NCBI GenBank assembly: GCA_902773325.1
Contig: CACYDW010000012.1
Span: 1-34,314, forward strand
Origin: an uncultured Ruminococcus sp.
Lineage (GTDB): Bacteria > Bacillota > Clostridia > Oscillospirales > Acutalibacteraceae
DNA: 34,314 bases
Direction: 5' to 3'
Shown: positions 24,627-33,982 of the stretch, piece by piece
Numbering within the stretch: position 1 is the stretch's first letter
Layout of the letters: each line of letters starts with the position of its first letter
Program-made: the position numbers and the translations under genes
The notes under the pieces: model-generated
Databases searched by the model: none
What the model saw: only the letters and a program-made list of their open reading frames with translations
Told to the model about the DNA's origin: nothing

Positions 24627-27600
24627 TCAGTAGCCATAGTTTGCATTTGCCTCTGACAGCGAACCGCCTGAACCGGAGCCGCTTGTGCCGGAAGAACCGC
24701 TATTGTGGCATACAACGTTCGGAGAATTCCAGTAATCCTGATCGTAGAGGTTAGCAATCCATTGCTGACCGGGAACATAATCATTTGTGAGAGGATCCTT
24801 TGCTTTGTTAAGGGTGTAAGTACCTTCGTTGATTACAAAGTATACCTCTTTACCCTTTGCAAGGTCAAAGTACCTGACCTGAACATCCGTTACAAATGTT
24901 ATATCAACCGATGTCTTGGTAGTATCGGTATTGTAGAGCAGGAATTTCGTTCCGCCGTAATCCGAACCGTTGATTTCGCCGCCGGCTGTCGCAAATGAGA
25001 ACTGTGAAGCTCTGAGTCTGACCTCCGCCTTTGTATAAAGCGGTTCAGCACAGCTCCATCTGAAATGCATCTTGCCGTTGGTATTATAATCATAGAAAGA
25101 TACGTTGGTTGCGAAATTACCGATCTTATCGCTTGAATCCGGACGGATTTCAAAGTTAACGTTATGGTCAGTAGTAATATTGCTCAGTGTCTTGAACTTG
25201 TGTTCTGCGGAGATGTACCAGCCAAGATCAGTGACTGCGTCCACAGCCGACATGGTCACATTTCCTGCAGCGTCGAGTGTATCACCGAAGTAACCATAGT
25301 TTTCAGGTGTGGTAAAGTAGGTTTTTGCATCATCGTCGAACAAATTGATTCCGGGCATATTACCTGAACCAGCTGCCAGATTCTTGATCGGTAAAACATC
25401 TGATTTCTTGAAATCATACGCTCCGGCTTTGATGGTATATAACTCAGTATCATTAACCTTGATCTTACAGTCGTAAACGAAGTAAAGAATCATTTCCCTG
25501 AATTTTCCGGTACCGGCACCGGCAGCATCTGTGATTTCTGTCATGTAATATGCCATGACATCACTTATGCTATCCTGAACAATGCAATCCTGATCGATCT
25601 CGATAAAGTCAATGCCATCGGCAGTGTTCTTATCCCATATCGGATCAGTCACATAATCAAGGAATACCCAATGTTCGCCCTTTTTCATGTTCTGAGGGTT
25701 ACCAAGAGGAGTACCGAACGGATTCGCTGCATCTACCATATTGGTATCTACAAACTGTACATCATAGATCTGAAGTGCCTCAATCGTTGTTGTCGGCTGA
25801 TGATAACGGTTTTCATTCTCAAGCTCAATGACAGTCGGCACACCGCCGGGTGTTGTTGCATATTGCAGTTTAATGTTGTGATGCTGATCTGCAATACGCT
25901 TCTGAGAATCAATAAAGATGACCTGAACACCGTTATACTCCTTAACCTTCAGACTTGCAATTGCTCTCTTCAGGTTGCTCAGTCCTCTGCTGAGGTCACC
26001 TACACTGCTTCCGCAATAATATGCTTCCGCACCCTCAAGTGCCGTTCTGAGGTTGGAGAGTGACACATCCGTATACTCTGTAAGCTTATCTGCATTATTG
26101 AGATACTCAGAGTATTTACCTGCACCGCCGCCTGAAACGGGTATTTTGATATATGCCTTTGCCTTTGACATCGTTACATAAAGATTATCATAATTCTGTC
26201 TGATATCCTTCAGATTTCTGTAAGAAGTATAGGCAGCACTGTCACCCATCTTATAGATCTTGGCAGTATCAAGGGAGAAGTAATGCGGTGTGGAGTTGGT
26301 ATTCTCATAAAGATAATTTCTGATGACAGACGAGGATACGATCGCTTCGGGATAACGATAATCCGCTTCTGCTGCAAGACCTTCATCTGTATAGGTGGTG
26401 ATCAGTTTTTTACCGTAGTAGATATTGAAGAGCTTTTCTACCTCTCTCTTCAGGTTTGTCTGAGGTGATACAAACGTATCCCAGGAACCGTATCCGCCGT
26501 TATACCTCGGCTTGAACAAGCACTTATCGCCGCCCTGGAAGCAGGTGCGATAGATCTTGGTGGTTCCGGCATCATTCGTAGTTGTAAAGGTAATGAAAGG
26601 CATATTTCTGTCAATATCAACATAGAAATAGTTGCTGTAGTAGTTTGCTGCACCATCAAAATCTGTGAGTCTGTTTGTCATCAACTGGCTCATATCACCG
26701 GACGTACCGTATGCAGATACCGTAACATCGCCCCATCCTGTAGGCTTCTCAAAGTAGACTCTGATTTTGTTGGTAATATTTCCGTTGGTATCATAAGCAT
26801 AGATGATCTGATTCTGTTCCGGGTCAAAGGTATAGATATTGACCTTAGAATACTTTCCGCTGGTCTTTGTAGTGTTGTCGAGCTGCTCATACCAGATGTC
26901 ACCGTAGGCATGCTGTACCTGCGTGGATTTGGTAGAAGCGGAACTTGCATCCATGCCTTCAAACTCAACAGTGAATTTTGAGCCTTTTGCAACGGGGATC
27001 TTGAATTCAAACCAGTCATAGTATGGGTGAAGCTCAGCCATACCAACACGGTTTTCACTCTGTCCGTTGCCGCCGATACCGCCGTAGGGGTTAGAGCTGT
27101 TGATTTTAATGTCATTCAGATAGTCACTTGCAACCGTCCATGTACCATTATCATAATATCCACGTCCGGCAACAGCATCAAATTTAATCTGATAACCTGC
27201 GTTATTATGGAATATTACCTTGTTTGCACCTGCCGGAATAGTAGCGGCATAGACTGCCTGGTTGGAATCATTCTGCTTATAGTAGATCATGTGCTTGCCG
27301 GGCCAAGGTTCATCAACCTCACCGCCGGTGGTTGAGTAGAAGTAAGCATACTTCTCACCCCAGCCATGGTTGTTGGTAAAGTATACTGCCTGACCGTTCG
27401 GAATATCGTTTGTCTTGTTGTTATCACCGTAAACATCCTTATAAGACTTATTGGTGATACGAACCTTCTTGCCGCCGACATAAACCATGTTTACGGTGCT
27501 GTCGAAGGTTGTTACATCCGGCTCGGGAATGGAAACCGTAGGACCGGTGCTGCTTCTTGTTCCGGAAATGTTATACTTGCCGCTGGTTTGTCCGGAGCAG

Positions 27601-30600
27601 GTAACAATCACATACTGTCCGGAACCGCTTGCCGAAGAAACCTCAAAGTTCTGTGACTGTTTACCGTTACCGTTGTTAACGATCAGCTTTTCAACCTCAT
27701 TGCTTACAATTGCATAATAGAAGTTCGTTGCATCGCCTTCGGGTGTGGTGTAACGGAGCATGGTTGTTCCGGGCCAGTCTGCGCCGATAGTTGTGGTAGA
27801 GCCTGACGGTCCCTTCCATGTGTAGATGTAAGGAACGGTTGTACCGTCGAGAATAAATGCGTTATCGGCTGCTGTTGCATCGATCATGACACAGAACTGG
27901 TCGCTTGTCATACTGGCGGATACATCTACCGTATAAGTATGGTAGCTTGTCATATTTTCAATGGTATAATCCTCGCTTGCATTTTCAACAAGTGTGACCT
28001 CAGCATTATCGGCATTTGCAAGCGGCTCAACGGAATAGGAACTGCCGCTGCCGCTTGTAGCGAGATATTTCGGATAAATATCATTGACATTTACAAGCTG
28101 ATGGGTCAGGTCGGTTTCATTGGGAACGAACACATACTGACCGGGTGAAACCGTAATATTCTCGTATACTCTTGTTACCTGATTGCCCAAAGAATCGCTT
28201 CCGTATGAAGCTGTAAGCTTGTATGTTGAGGAATCTGTAATAAATCTTGCTGCATAGTATACAGGATTCGCGGTGGTTTCTCTGAACGATGTGATCGTCT
28301 TATCGCCGGAGGTCAGTGTTGCCTCCGTCATAATTGCATTATTGCTGTCTGCACAGTCATAATACAGCGTTGTCATCTGCTTTTGTTCGACCTTGAAGGG
28401 ATTGGCAGGATCGGAAGCGTTGTCTGAAATAACAAACACAATCTCTGTACCGGCTTTATCGCTGACATCAATCATCTCTGATTTGACTGTTATGACATCA
28501 GGCACTTCTTCCGTGGCAATTGTCATTGCAGCGATCTCCATCCTGTCAAATGATGTTGTTTTAAGCTCAAAATAGGAGAAATTATCATAGCCGGCAGAAT
28601 GTAAGTTATAGAAACCGGATTGAGCTGCTATATCAGGCATCGTTGAACCCACCGGATAGCAATACATTGCATACGTATGCTCAGCTGTAATGTTATCAAT
28701 AACCCAAATTCTTACATTAGAACGATCTCCCTGTACAAGTCTGTCATTGGCAGTCATGGGCTTAATAACAGTAAACTGCTTGAGTGCATCACTCAGCTTC
28801 TGGCTTGCCTCTGTGATCTCGGACTGTAAAGTCGGGTGCAGTGCATTTGCATAATCGTAAGCAGCCTGAAGGTTTGCCTTAGAGGCGTCTGTGTAATCTT
28901 CTGTTTTGGTTTCAAGCCATTCAGATGCCGTTGTTTTCAGAGCAGAAAGCTCCGTCATGTCAAGAACGGAAGCAGGATGGTTGATACAAGCGGTGATTCC
29001 GTCAGAAACCTTATCTCTTGCTTCTTCTACGGCACTTCTGTAAATATTCTTGTTATCTCTTACACTCTTTGCACCTGCGTAAAGTGTACCGTCCTGAAGT
29101 GTTCCGCCGTTAACGATTGTGCGAAGTTCGTTTCTGTATGCTTCTTCATAACCATTATTGCCAATATAGTTAGATTCAGCATTATCGATCAGCGTTGTCA
29201 GTTCCTGTCTGAGTGCTGTAATATCGCCTGCTTCTACCGCATCAAGTGCATCCTGAAGTTCTGTAATATAGGTATTAGCCTGAACGGTTGTAAGACTTGT
29301 AAGCAATACACCCTTTACAGTGCGGTATACACCATCATCAGCATTGAATATATCGAAAACTTCCTTATCATACTTACCGGAAGCCGCCTGATCCTGAATG
29401 ACCTTATCGCCCTTCTTGATCAGAGCATTCAACGTAGAGTAGTCATCTGATGTAATAGTGTTCGGAACCAGTGCGATGATCGCATTGTTGATGTTATTAT
29501 AGTCGACATCATAAGCAGCATTTGCAGCAGCGATCTTCTGTGCGTTGGTTGTACCTTCCTGATTGACAATGAAGTTTTCATCATTATAGTGTTCTGCACC
29601 GGTCGCAACTGCTGATGCCAGATTTGACCATGATGTCGGTGTATAATCCGGTTCATTCAGCGAGCTTGCTTCAATCAGCTTCTGGAGCAGCTTGGTTCTG
29701 CCTGTTGATGATGCCAGCTCTGACTCATTATAGCTGAGCTTCGGCTGAGCTGTGCTCTGCTTATAATCAGCGATCTTTGCGTGAACGGTCGTGTAGGAAT
29801 CCTCTGCAAGACCGATATCTCTGAGTGCATTTCTTTCAGAGGTATGGCTGGTCATGGAAGGACTGCTCTCTCTCAGTACGACCCAGGCTTCCTTAGTGGT
29901 TGTTTTCTGAGCAGTTACCTTAATGCAGCTATGTTCTACACCCTTATAGGTGACCTTCATGTTCATGTTGGAGTTGCTGTCGATATTAGCGACCCACCAG
30001 CCGCAGCCTTCATAGGTCATCGGAATGCTGCAAACCGATCCGCCCTGTACAGTACCGCCGGTCGTATAGCTGGTTGTACCGGGGCGCAGACTTGATGACG
30101 TTACAGAAGTAATAGTCGGGGCATCTGCCGGTGCTGTAACAGAGGTATAGTCCGAACCCTCAATGATGAGGTGAACCGTGGTTTTAATATTATTGACATA
30201 TACAAGAATGGTATCCTCAAGACCGTCCTTACCATTCCAGCCTGTACCTGTGTGGTAATAGGTCTTTACAGTTGCATTGCCCTTATCAAAGAACTCAAAA
30301 TAGATGTTCTTGTCATCGGGGTCAAGATACCAGAGATGGAAGATCTCGTTCAGCTGACTGTTCTCGTGATCAATATAGCTGTTACCGGCAGAGTCAAACT
30401 TATTCAGAATGGAACCCTTCTGTGCAAAAATGATATTGAAGTAAGGAACGTTCTTACGGGTCGCACCGGACGCACCGGTAATGGATGTGATAGTATCATA
30501 AGAGCCGGTGTAATCACCGCCGCCACTGGCACCTGCAACTGCCGGAGGACCCTGTTTACCGTTGGCATTCGTAGCCTCCCAGATACCTGCCGGGAACTTA

Positions 30601-31322
30601 CGGTTGCCTGCCTGCTCTGTGTTAATCAGCTTTGTAACGTTCGGCTTGTAGGTGTAGCTGTTGTCGCCGCTGCTTTCGCTGTAAGACGAATAAGCTCCGC
30701 CCGCATCTCTGTATGTCCAGATATAATACGAAAGCGTCCAGTTGAAGTTATCGGGCTTCTTGACATGGAGCGTAATATATTCGGACTGTGTGGTGGGGTC
30801 ATTGGGAACGATGATGTTCTCTGTTGTCCATCTGTGACGCATACCGGACGCGCCGAGCTTGAATCGGATACGCAATGAATACGTCTTTCCCTTGTTGCCG
30901 AATGCATCCGCATATTTACTGAATGCACGAAGCTCCAGCTGCGGGTCGTCACCGGTCGTATCAGCTGAAAGGTAAGATGCCTTTACATAGGTCACAGCTG
31001 CATTTGCAACTGTTTCGTCTGTTGTAACCTTAATGCCTTCGCTGAAAGTACCGCCCTCATCTTTGAATACCAAGTACTCCGGATTTGTTTCAAGACTCGG
31101 GAAATTGCTCACTTCATACTGGTTGGTGTAATAATTTCTTGCAACCTCCAGTGCCGTGCGCACATTAAGATATGCCTGCCTGCTGTTCACGTCACTGGAC
31201 GTTTCCGACAAGCTCGACATAGCAATGAACAAAAGGGACGAAGCCAGAACGATCAGCACTGTTGTAATACCGATCGCAAACGGCAGAGAAAAACCCTTTT
31301 TGCTCCTGACCTTGTTCATCAT
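24627..31322 (-). CDS. Giant prepilin-like protein with CBM26-like starch-binding modules, 2231 aa
   Basis: The start MMNKVRSKKG-FSLPFAIG is a type IV prepilin leader: basic tail, cleavage after Gly10, then a hydrophobic helix to about residue 36. Position +5 is Phe, not Glu, as in PilX/GspK tip subunits. From about 510 to 850 helical segments match FIVAR-like repeats (LIEASSLNEPDYTPTSWSNL; EASQKLSDALKQF), with another at 1750-1795. Starch-binding modules resembling CBM26 occur at about 1160-1230 (YIYTWKGPSG ... ADWPGTTM ... LIVNNGNGKQSQNF) and 1310-1395 (AVYFTNNHGWGEKYAYFYS ... PWPGKHM ... VIFHNNAGYQ). A weaker one is at 1518-1605 (VYFEKPTGWGDVTVSAYG). A Gly/Ser linker ends in ANANYGY. It is the last gene of a pseudopilin operon. 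A giant pilus-tip starch adhesin is my inference. Confidence 0.85.
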   Translation of the reverse strand: MMNKVRSKKGFSLPFAIGITTVLIVLASSLLFIAMSSLSETSSDVNSRQAYLNVRTALEVARNYYTNQYEVSNFPSLETNPEYLVFKDEGGTFSEGIKVTTDETVANAAVTYVKASYLSADTTGDDPQLELRAFSKYADAFGNKGKTYSLRIRFKLGASGMRHRWTTENIIVPNDPTTQSEYITLHVKKPDNFNWTLSYYIWTYRDAGGAYSSYSESSGDNSYTYKPNVTKLINTEQAGNRKFPAGIWEATNANGKQGPPAVAGASGGGDYTGSYDTITSITGASGATRKNVPYFNIIFAQKGSILNKFDSAGNSYIDHENSQLNEIFHLWYLDPDDKNIYFEFFDKGNATVKTYYHTGTGWNGKDGLEDTILVYVNNIKTTVHLIIEGSDYTSVTAPADAPTITSVTSSSLRPGTTSYTTGGTVQGGSVCSIPMTYEGCGWWVANIDSNSNMNMKVTYKGVEHSCIKVTAQKTTTKEAWVVLRESSPSMTSHTSERNALRDIGLAEDSYTTVHAKIADYKQSTAQPKLSYNESELASSTGRTKLLQKLIEASSLNEPDYTPTSWSNLASAVATGAEHYNDENFIVNQEGTTNAQKIAAANAAYDVDYNNINNAIIALVPNTITSDDYSTLNALIKKGDKVIQDQAASGKYDKEVFDIFNADDGVYRTVKGVLLTSLTTVQANTYITELQDALDAVEAGDITALRQELTTLIDNAESNYIGNNGYEEAYRNELRTIVNGGTLQDGTLYAGAKSVRDNKNIYRSAVEEARDKVSDGITACINHPASVLDMTELSALKTTASEWLETKTEDYTDASKANLQAAYDYANALHPTLQSEITEASQKLSDALKQFTVIKPMTANDRLVQGDRSNVRIWVIDNITAEHTYAMYCYPVGSTMPDIAAQSGFYNLHSAGYDNFSYFELKTTSFDRMEIAAMTIATEEVPDVITVKSEMIDVSDKAGTEIVFVISDNASDPANPFKVEQKQMTTLYYDCADSNNAIMTEATLTSGDKTITSFRETTANPVYYAARFITDSSTYKLTASYGSDSLGNQVTRVYENITVSPGQYVFVPNETDLTHQLVNVNDIYPKYLATSGSGSSYSVEPLANADNAEVTLVENASEDYTIENMTSYHTYTVDVSASMTSDQFCVMIDATAADNAFILDGTTVPYIYTWKGPSGSTTTIGADWPGTTMLRYTTPEGDATNFYYAIVSNEVEKLIVNNGNGKQSQNFEVSSASGSGQYVIVTCSGQTSGKYNISGTRSSTGPTVSIPEPDVTTFDSTVNMVYVGGKKVRITNKSYKDVYGDNNKTNDIPNGQAVYFTNNHGWGEKYAYFYSTTGGEVDEPWPGKHMIYYKQNDSNQAVYAATIPAGANKVIFHNNAGYQIKFDAVAGRGYYDNGTWTVASDYLNDIKINSSNPYGGIGGNGQSENRVGMAELHPYYDWFEFKIPVAKGSKFTVEFEGMDASSASTKSTQVQHAYGDIWYEQLDNTTKTSGKYSKVNIYTFDPEQNQIIYAYDTNGNITNKIRVYFEKPTGWGDVTVSAYGTSGDMSQLMTNRLTDFDGAANYYSNYFYVDIDRNMPFITFTTTNDAGTTKIYRTCFQGGDKCLFKPRYNGGYGSWDTFVSPQTNLKREVEKLFNIYYGKKLITTYTDEGLAAEADYRYPEAIVSSSVIRNYLYENTNSTPHYFSLDTAKIYKMGDSAAYTSYRNLKDIRQNYDNLYVTMSKAKAYIKIPVSGGGAGKYSEYLNNADKLTEYTDVSLSNLRTALEGAEAYYCGSSVGDLSRGLSNLKRAIASLKVKEYNGVQVIFIDSQKRIADQHHNIKLQYATTPGGVPTVIELENENRYHQPTTTIEALQIYDVQFVDTNMVDAANPFGTPLGNPQNMKKGEHWVFLDYVTDPIWDKNTADGIDFIEIDQDCIVQDSISDVMAYYMTEITDAAGAGTGKFREMILYFVYDCKIKVNDTELYTIKAGAYDFKKSDVLPIKNLAAGSGNMPGINLFDDDAKTYFTTPENYGYFGDTLDAAGNVTMSAVDAVTDLGWYISAEHKFKTLSNITTDHNVNFEIRPDSSDKIGNFATNVSFYDYNTNGKMHFRWSCAEPLYTKAEVRLRASQFSFATAGGEINGSDYGGTKFLLYNTDTTKTSVDITFVTDVQVRYFDLAKGKEVYFVINEGTYTLNKAKDPLTNDYVPGQQWIANLYDQDYWNSPNVVCHNSGSSGTSGSGSGGSLSEANANYGY

Positions 31323-31358
31323 AAGTCTGATCCTCTCCTTTCTCGAATCGATTTTTTA

Positions 31359-32078
31359 TCAATCATCATACTTATACAAGTCCGCTTCCATGAAGATGGC
31401 TTCCTGATTATGCAGCGGTGTTGTCATGTCTGAGTCGTAAGATATCAAGTTGATTTCCGTACCCATATCTACATAAGAATCCGGATCACTGATAATGGAC
31501 TGTGCTGCCGCGGTCGGATCATCAGGATCATAAATTTTGACATCTCCGATCTTAATGCCCTTGAGCATCGTACTGCCTGCCGTGATATAGCCGTTAACCA
31601 TTTCGATCTTATAATCCAGATATAAGAAGTCCTTCGTATCATCCGTCATAAAGCTTTGCTTGACTCTTCGCGGCGTAAGCGTGATCTGATGCACACCGGT
31701 GTAGGAAAGCCTCGTATGCGTATCGGAACCTGCGTCATATTCATCGATCGTCAGCGTCTTATCATCTTTGTCATACAGAAACATGATTCCGGAGTTGCTG
31801 CCAAAGTCGCTGACCTGAAGATCAACATCCGTATCCGTATTCTTATACTGGATACTTGTTGCTATGAAGGCTGCCGTACGGATCGGTGTTTCCACCTGCC
31901 TGCCAAGCTTCTGTTCCTGTGAAGTGATCGAGGCAGTGGAATAGTTGGTGATCGTTCTCGCAACCACACCGATACCCATCGTAGCAACAATGCTCAGTAT
32001 AGCAACCGTCACGACCAATTCAACAAGGGTAAGACCTTTTTTGGATCTTGTTTTCTTTTTCAGCTTCAATATGTTCAT
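31359..32078 (-). CDS. Type IV minor pilin, PilW-like
   Basis: The 239-aa protein has a prepilin N-terminus: basic tail KLKKKTRSKKG, then cleavage before LTLVELVVTVAILSIVATMGIGVV with Glu at +5, the residue that lets pilins pack. The rest is a C-terminal beta-rich domain (FLYDKDDKTLTIDEYDAG; FLYLDYKIEMVNGYITAG). It is probably inserted by the Sec system, processed by a prepilin peptidase and built into a pilus or pseudopilus. AAGGGG and an adjacent G run precede the ATG. It sits 19 bases after the PilV-like gene and 36 before the giant gene on the same strand. Its closest category (PilV, PilW, GspJ) cannot be set without alignment. Confidence 0.88.
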   Translation of the reverse strand: MNILKLKKKTRSKKGLTLVELVVTVAILSIVATMGIGVVARTITNYSTASITSQEQKLGRQVETPIRTAAFIATSIQYKNTDTDVDLQVSDFGSNSGIMFLYDKDDKTLTIDEYDAGSDTHTRLSYTGVHQITLTPRRVKQSFMTDDTKDFLYLDYKIEMVNGYITAGSTMLKGIKIGDVKIYDPDDPTAAAQSIISDPDSYVDMGTEINLISYDSDMTTPLHNQEAIFMEADLYKYDD

Positions 32079-32097
32079 CTGTTATCCCCCCTTGCCA

Positions 32098-32664
32098 TTA
32101 GCCCACCGGCTGTCCGTAAGGAACAAAAGAAGTAACCACAACCCAGCCTTTAAGGGTGTTGATAGCTGTTTTCACCTCAATACCCGGCATAGCAGAAGTA
32201 GCACCGGTATCGATATTTTCACTTGCAACACTTGCAGTAACCTTAATTGTAAACTGTACATCGCCCTGTGTATCATCAGGAAAAACGTTCGTTGCAACAG
32301 TCGGATCACCTGATTTTACATACACGATATCGGGGCGCACACCCTTTGCCACCATATAAAGCGGGCTGTCAGCGGCTATTTCCGTACCGGTGGAAAAAAT
32401 CGCTGAACTCGTACTGCCGGGATCAGAATAATTCTTTGCCAGAAGATACTGCATGATGGCTTCATTGACAGAAGCCGCCTCACCGGCCGCCTGATTTTGT
32501 GATGCGTTATTCATCGTTGAAGTGTAGCCCCCGACCAACGCACTCAGAGTTGCACCGAAAACCATCGCCATGATGGTTACGCCCACCAGTATTTCTACCA
32601 GTGACATACCGCGTTTGGAACGCAGCCGATGCCCGGGCTTCTTCTGTTTTTTCGATTCATTCAT
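32098..32664 (-). CDS. Type IV minor pilin, PilV-like
   Basis: The 188-aa protein has a long charged tail (MNESKKQKKPGHRLRSKRG) followed by MSLVEILVGVTIMAMVFGATLSALVGG. This is a prepilin cleavage site with Glu at +5, and a hydrophobic spine. The globular part has Ser/Thr-rich strands and ends VVTSFVPYGQPVG. AAGGGGG precedes the ATG at 32664; an upstream in-frame ATG at 32706 is not favoured. As the first gene behind the promoter at 32729 it is likely the base of the minor-pilin complex with the next two genes. No assembly ATPase or prepilin peptidase is in the window. Confidence 0.88.
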   Translation of the reverse strand: MNESKKQKKPGHRLRSKRGMSLVEILVGVTIMAMVFGATLSALVGGYTSTMNNASQNQAAGEAASVNEAIMQYLLAKNYSDPGSTSSAIFSTGTEIAADSPLYMVAKGVRPDIVYVKSGDPTVATNVFPDDTQGDVQFTIKVTASVASENIDTGATSAMPGIEVKTAINTLKGWVVVTSFVPYGQPVG

Positions 32665-32728
32665 AGACAATTCCCCCTTGATTAGTGAAAAAATGCAACA
32701 ACGCACACCTACAATTATGTATAATTAC

Positions 32729-32756
32729 ATTATACTACAAATCCATTTTCTTTCAA
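32729..32756 (-). promoter_or_regulatory. Promoter for the pseudopilin operon
   Basis: On the minus strand TTGAAA (32756-32751) and TATAAT (32734-32729) have a 16-base spacer. The first gene starts about 65 bases downstream. The stretch up to the divergent promoter at 32921 is AT-rich with no gene. Confidence 0.7.
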
Positions 32757-32920
32757 GTGATTTTTTATCTATATTTCCACCAAATAATAGTGCATGGTTT
32801 TGTCGATTATTTTTTAAAACAATTATTTTTAAGAAGATTTTTCCTATTTTACTTGTAATTTTATACAAATTATCTAAAAGTTTTTTATGCTTCTTTTTGG
32901 TATAATCTTCCGAATCAGAA

Positions 32921-32949
32921 TTGCAGCTTACATTATAATAGTATATAAT
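32921..32949 (+). promoter_or_regulatory. Promoter for the tyrosine phosphatase gene
   Basis: TTGCAG (32921-32926) and TATAAT (32944-32949) have a 17-base spacer. The leader to 33079 is about 123 bases; no riboswitch-like fold was recognised in it. Confidence 0.65.
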
Positions 32950-33078
32950 AGATACACATATCAGTCGGCTGTCAGCATGGATACATAACATCGATTTTTT
33001 GCCGGTCGGCGGTACACCTCATCGTGATTTCATGCCATTACGCTGAAAGCCTGACAACTATCCCCCGGAGGAATCAAA

Positions 33079-33537
33079 ATGTATAAAATATTGTTTGTTT
33101 GCTTAGGAAACATCTGCCGAAGTCCCATGGCAGAATTCATCATGAAAGATCTCGTAAAAAAAGCGGGAGCAGAACACGAATTCTATATCGAATCGGCAGG
33201 AACGTCAAACGAGGAAGAAGGAAATCCCGTATATCCGCCGGTAAAGAAGCTTCTCTCTCATTATAATATAACCTGTGGCGGCAAAACTGCCCGCAAAATG
33301 ACACGAGCAGATTATGACCGTTTCGACCTGATCATAGCCATGGATTACAGCAACCTGCGCGGAATCGATCGTATTACAGGCGGTGACCGTGATAACAAGA
33401 TCCACCTTTTGCTCAGCTATGCCGGCGAACAGCGGGCTATTTCCGACCCATGGTATACCCGCAATTTTGAAGCCGCCCGTCAGGATATTCTGCTTGGCTG
33501 CACCGCTCTTCTCAACACCCTTACCCGATCCGAATGA
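33079..33537 (+). CDS. Low-molecular-weight protein-tyrosine phosphatase
   Basis: The 152-aa protein has the LMW-PTP catalytic loop CLGNICRS at the N-terminus (nucleophile Cys8, Arg14) and the general-acid loop SDPWY (Asp123). Other family marks are IESAGTSN and GKTARKMTRADYDRFDLIIAMDYSNL. It removes phosphate from tyrosine (or arginine) residues in the cytoplasm. GGAGG is upstream of the ATG. The gene is divergent from the pseudopilin operon with its own promoter. It is not next to a tyrosine kinase, so its target is unclear. Confidence 0.95.
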   Translation: MYKILFVCLGNICRSPMAEFIMKDLVKKAGAEHEFYIESAGTSNEEEGNPVYPPVKKLLSHYNITCGGKTARKMTRADYDRFDLIIAMDYSNLRGIDRITGGDRDNKIHLLLSYAGEQRAISDPWYTRNFEAARQDILLGCTALLNTLTRSE

Positions 33538-33643
33538 TCCCTCTCCCCCATTTCAGGATTTCTGATCACGAAATTATCTGTATCGCTCACCCGGCAGAAA
33601 TGACAAGCTATTGAAAAATAACTTACACACTTTACTTGACAAC

Positions 33644-33863
33644 CCCCCCATCGTAAGAGGAAAGGCAAAAGCTCCTGTAGAATTCGGTGTAAAGCTGGAT
33701 AATTACCACAAAACTCGATATCACGACCCGATCATCCATCGCGCTTTCCCTCCTTGCTATGAATCTCAGTAATCTGGCAAGAGCTTTTTGGCTTGCGATT
33801 TTTTATTCGTTGTACTTGTTGGATTTTCACAGTAATCAACGCTTTCGATTGCTTGATTATTGA
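33644..33863 (+). pseudogene. Decayed transposase fragment (IS1182/DDE-type)
   Basis: The frame from about 33644 reads PIVRGKAKAPVEFGVKLDN, matching the RGKA.A.VEFG block of IS1182-like DDE transposases. It is soon lost, and after a one-base shift the DNA reads ALSLLAMNLSNLARAFW up to a stop at 33861, resembling the transposase C-terminus. The middle of the gene, including its catalytic residues, is missing. No terminal inverted repeats were identified. Confidence 0.5.
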
Positions 33864-33907
33864 GCGGACACTATTTATATAATTTCAGACAATGACGCAC
33901 GAAAATC

Positions 33908-33935
33908 TTGACTATATCGAAATTTAAGGTATAAT
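33908..33935 (+). promoter_or_regulatory. Promoter for the AAA+ ATPase gene
   Basis: TTGACT (33908-33913) and TATAAT (33930-33935) have a 16-base spacer. The start codon is at 33983. Confidence 0.75.
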
Positions 33936-33982
33936 AGTTATAAAAGACGCAAAGACTATATATGCTATCCCGGAGGTGCGTT

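Noticed and set aside
24627..31322. Plus-strand frames inside the pseudopilin gene
   Set aside because: The plus-strand frames inside it are short, lack ribosome binding sites and are shadows of the long minus-strand reading frame.
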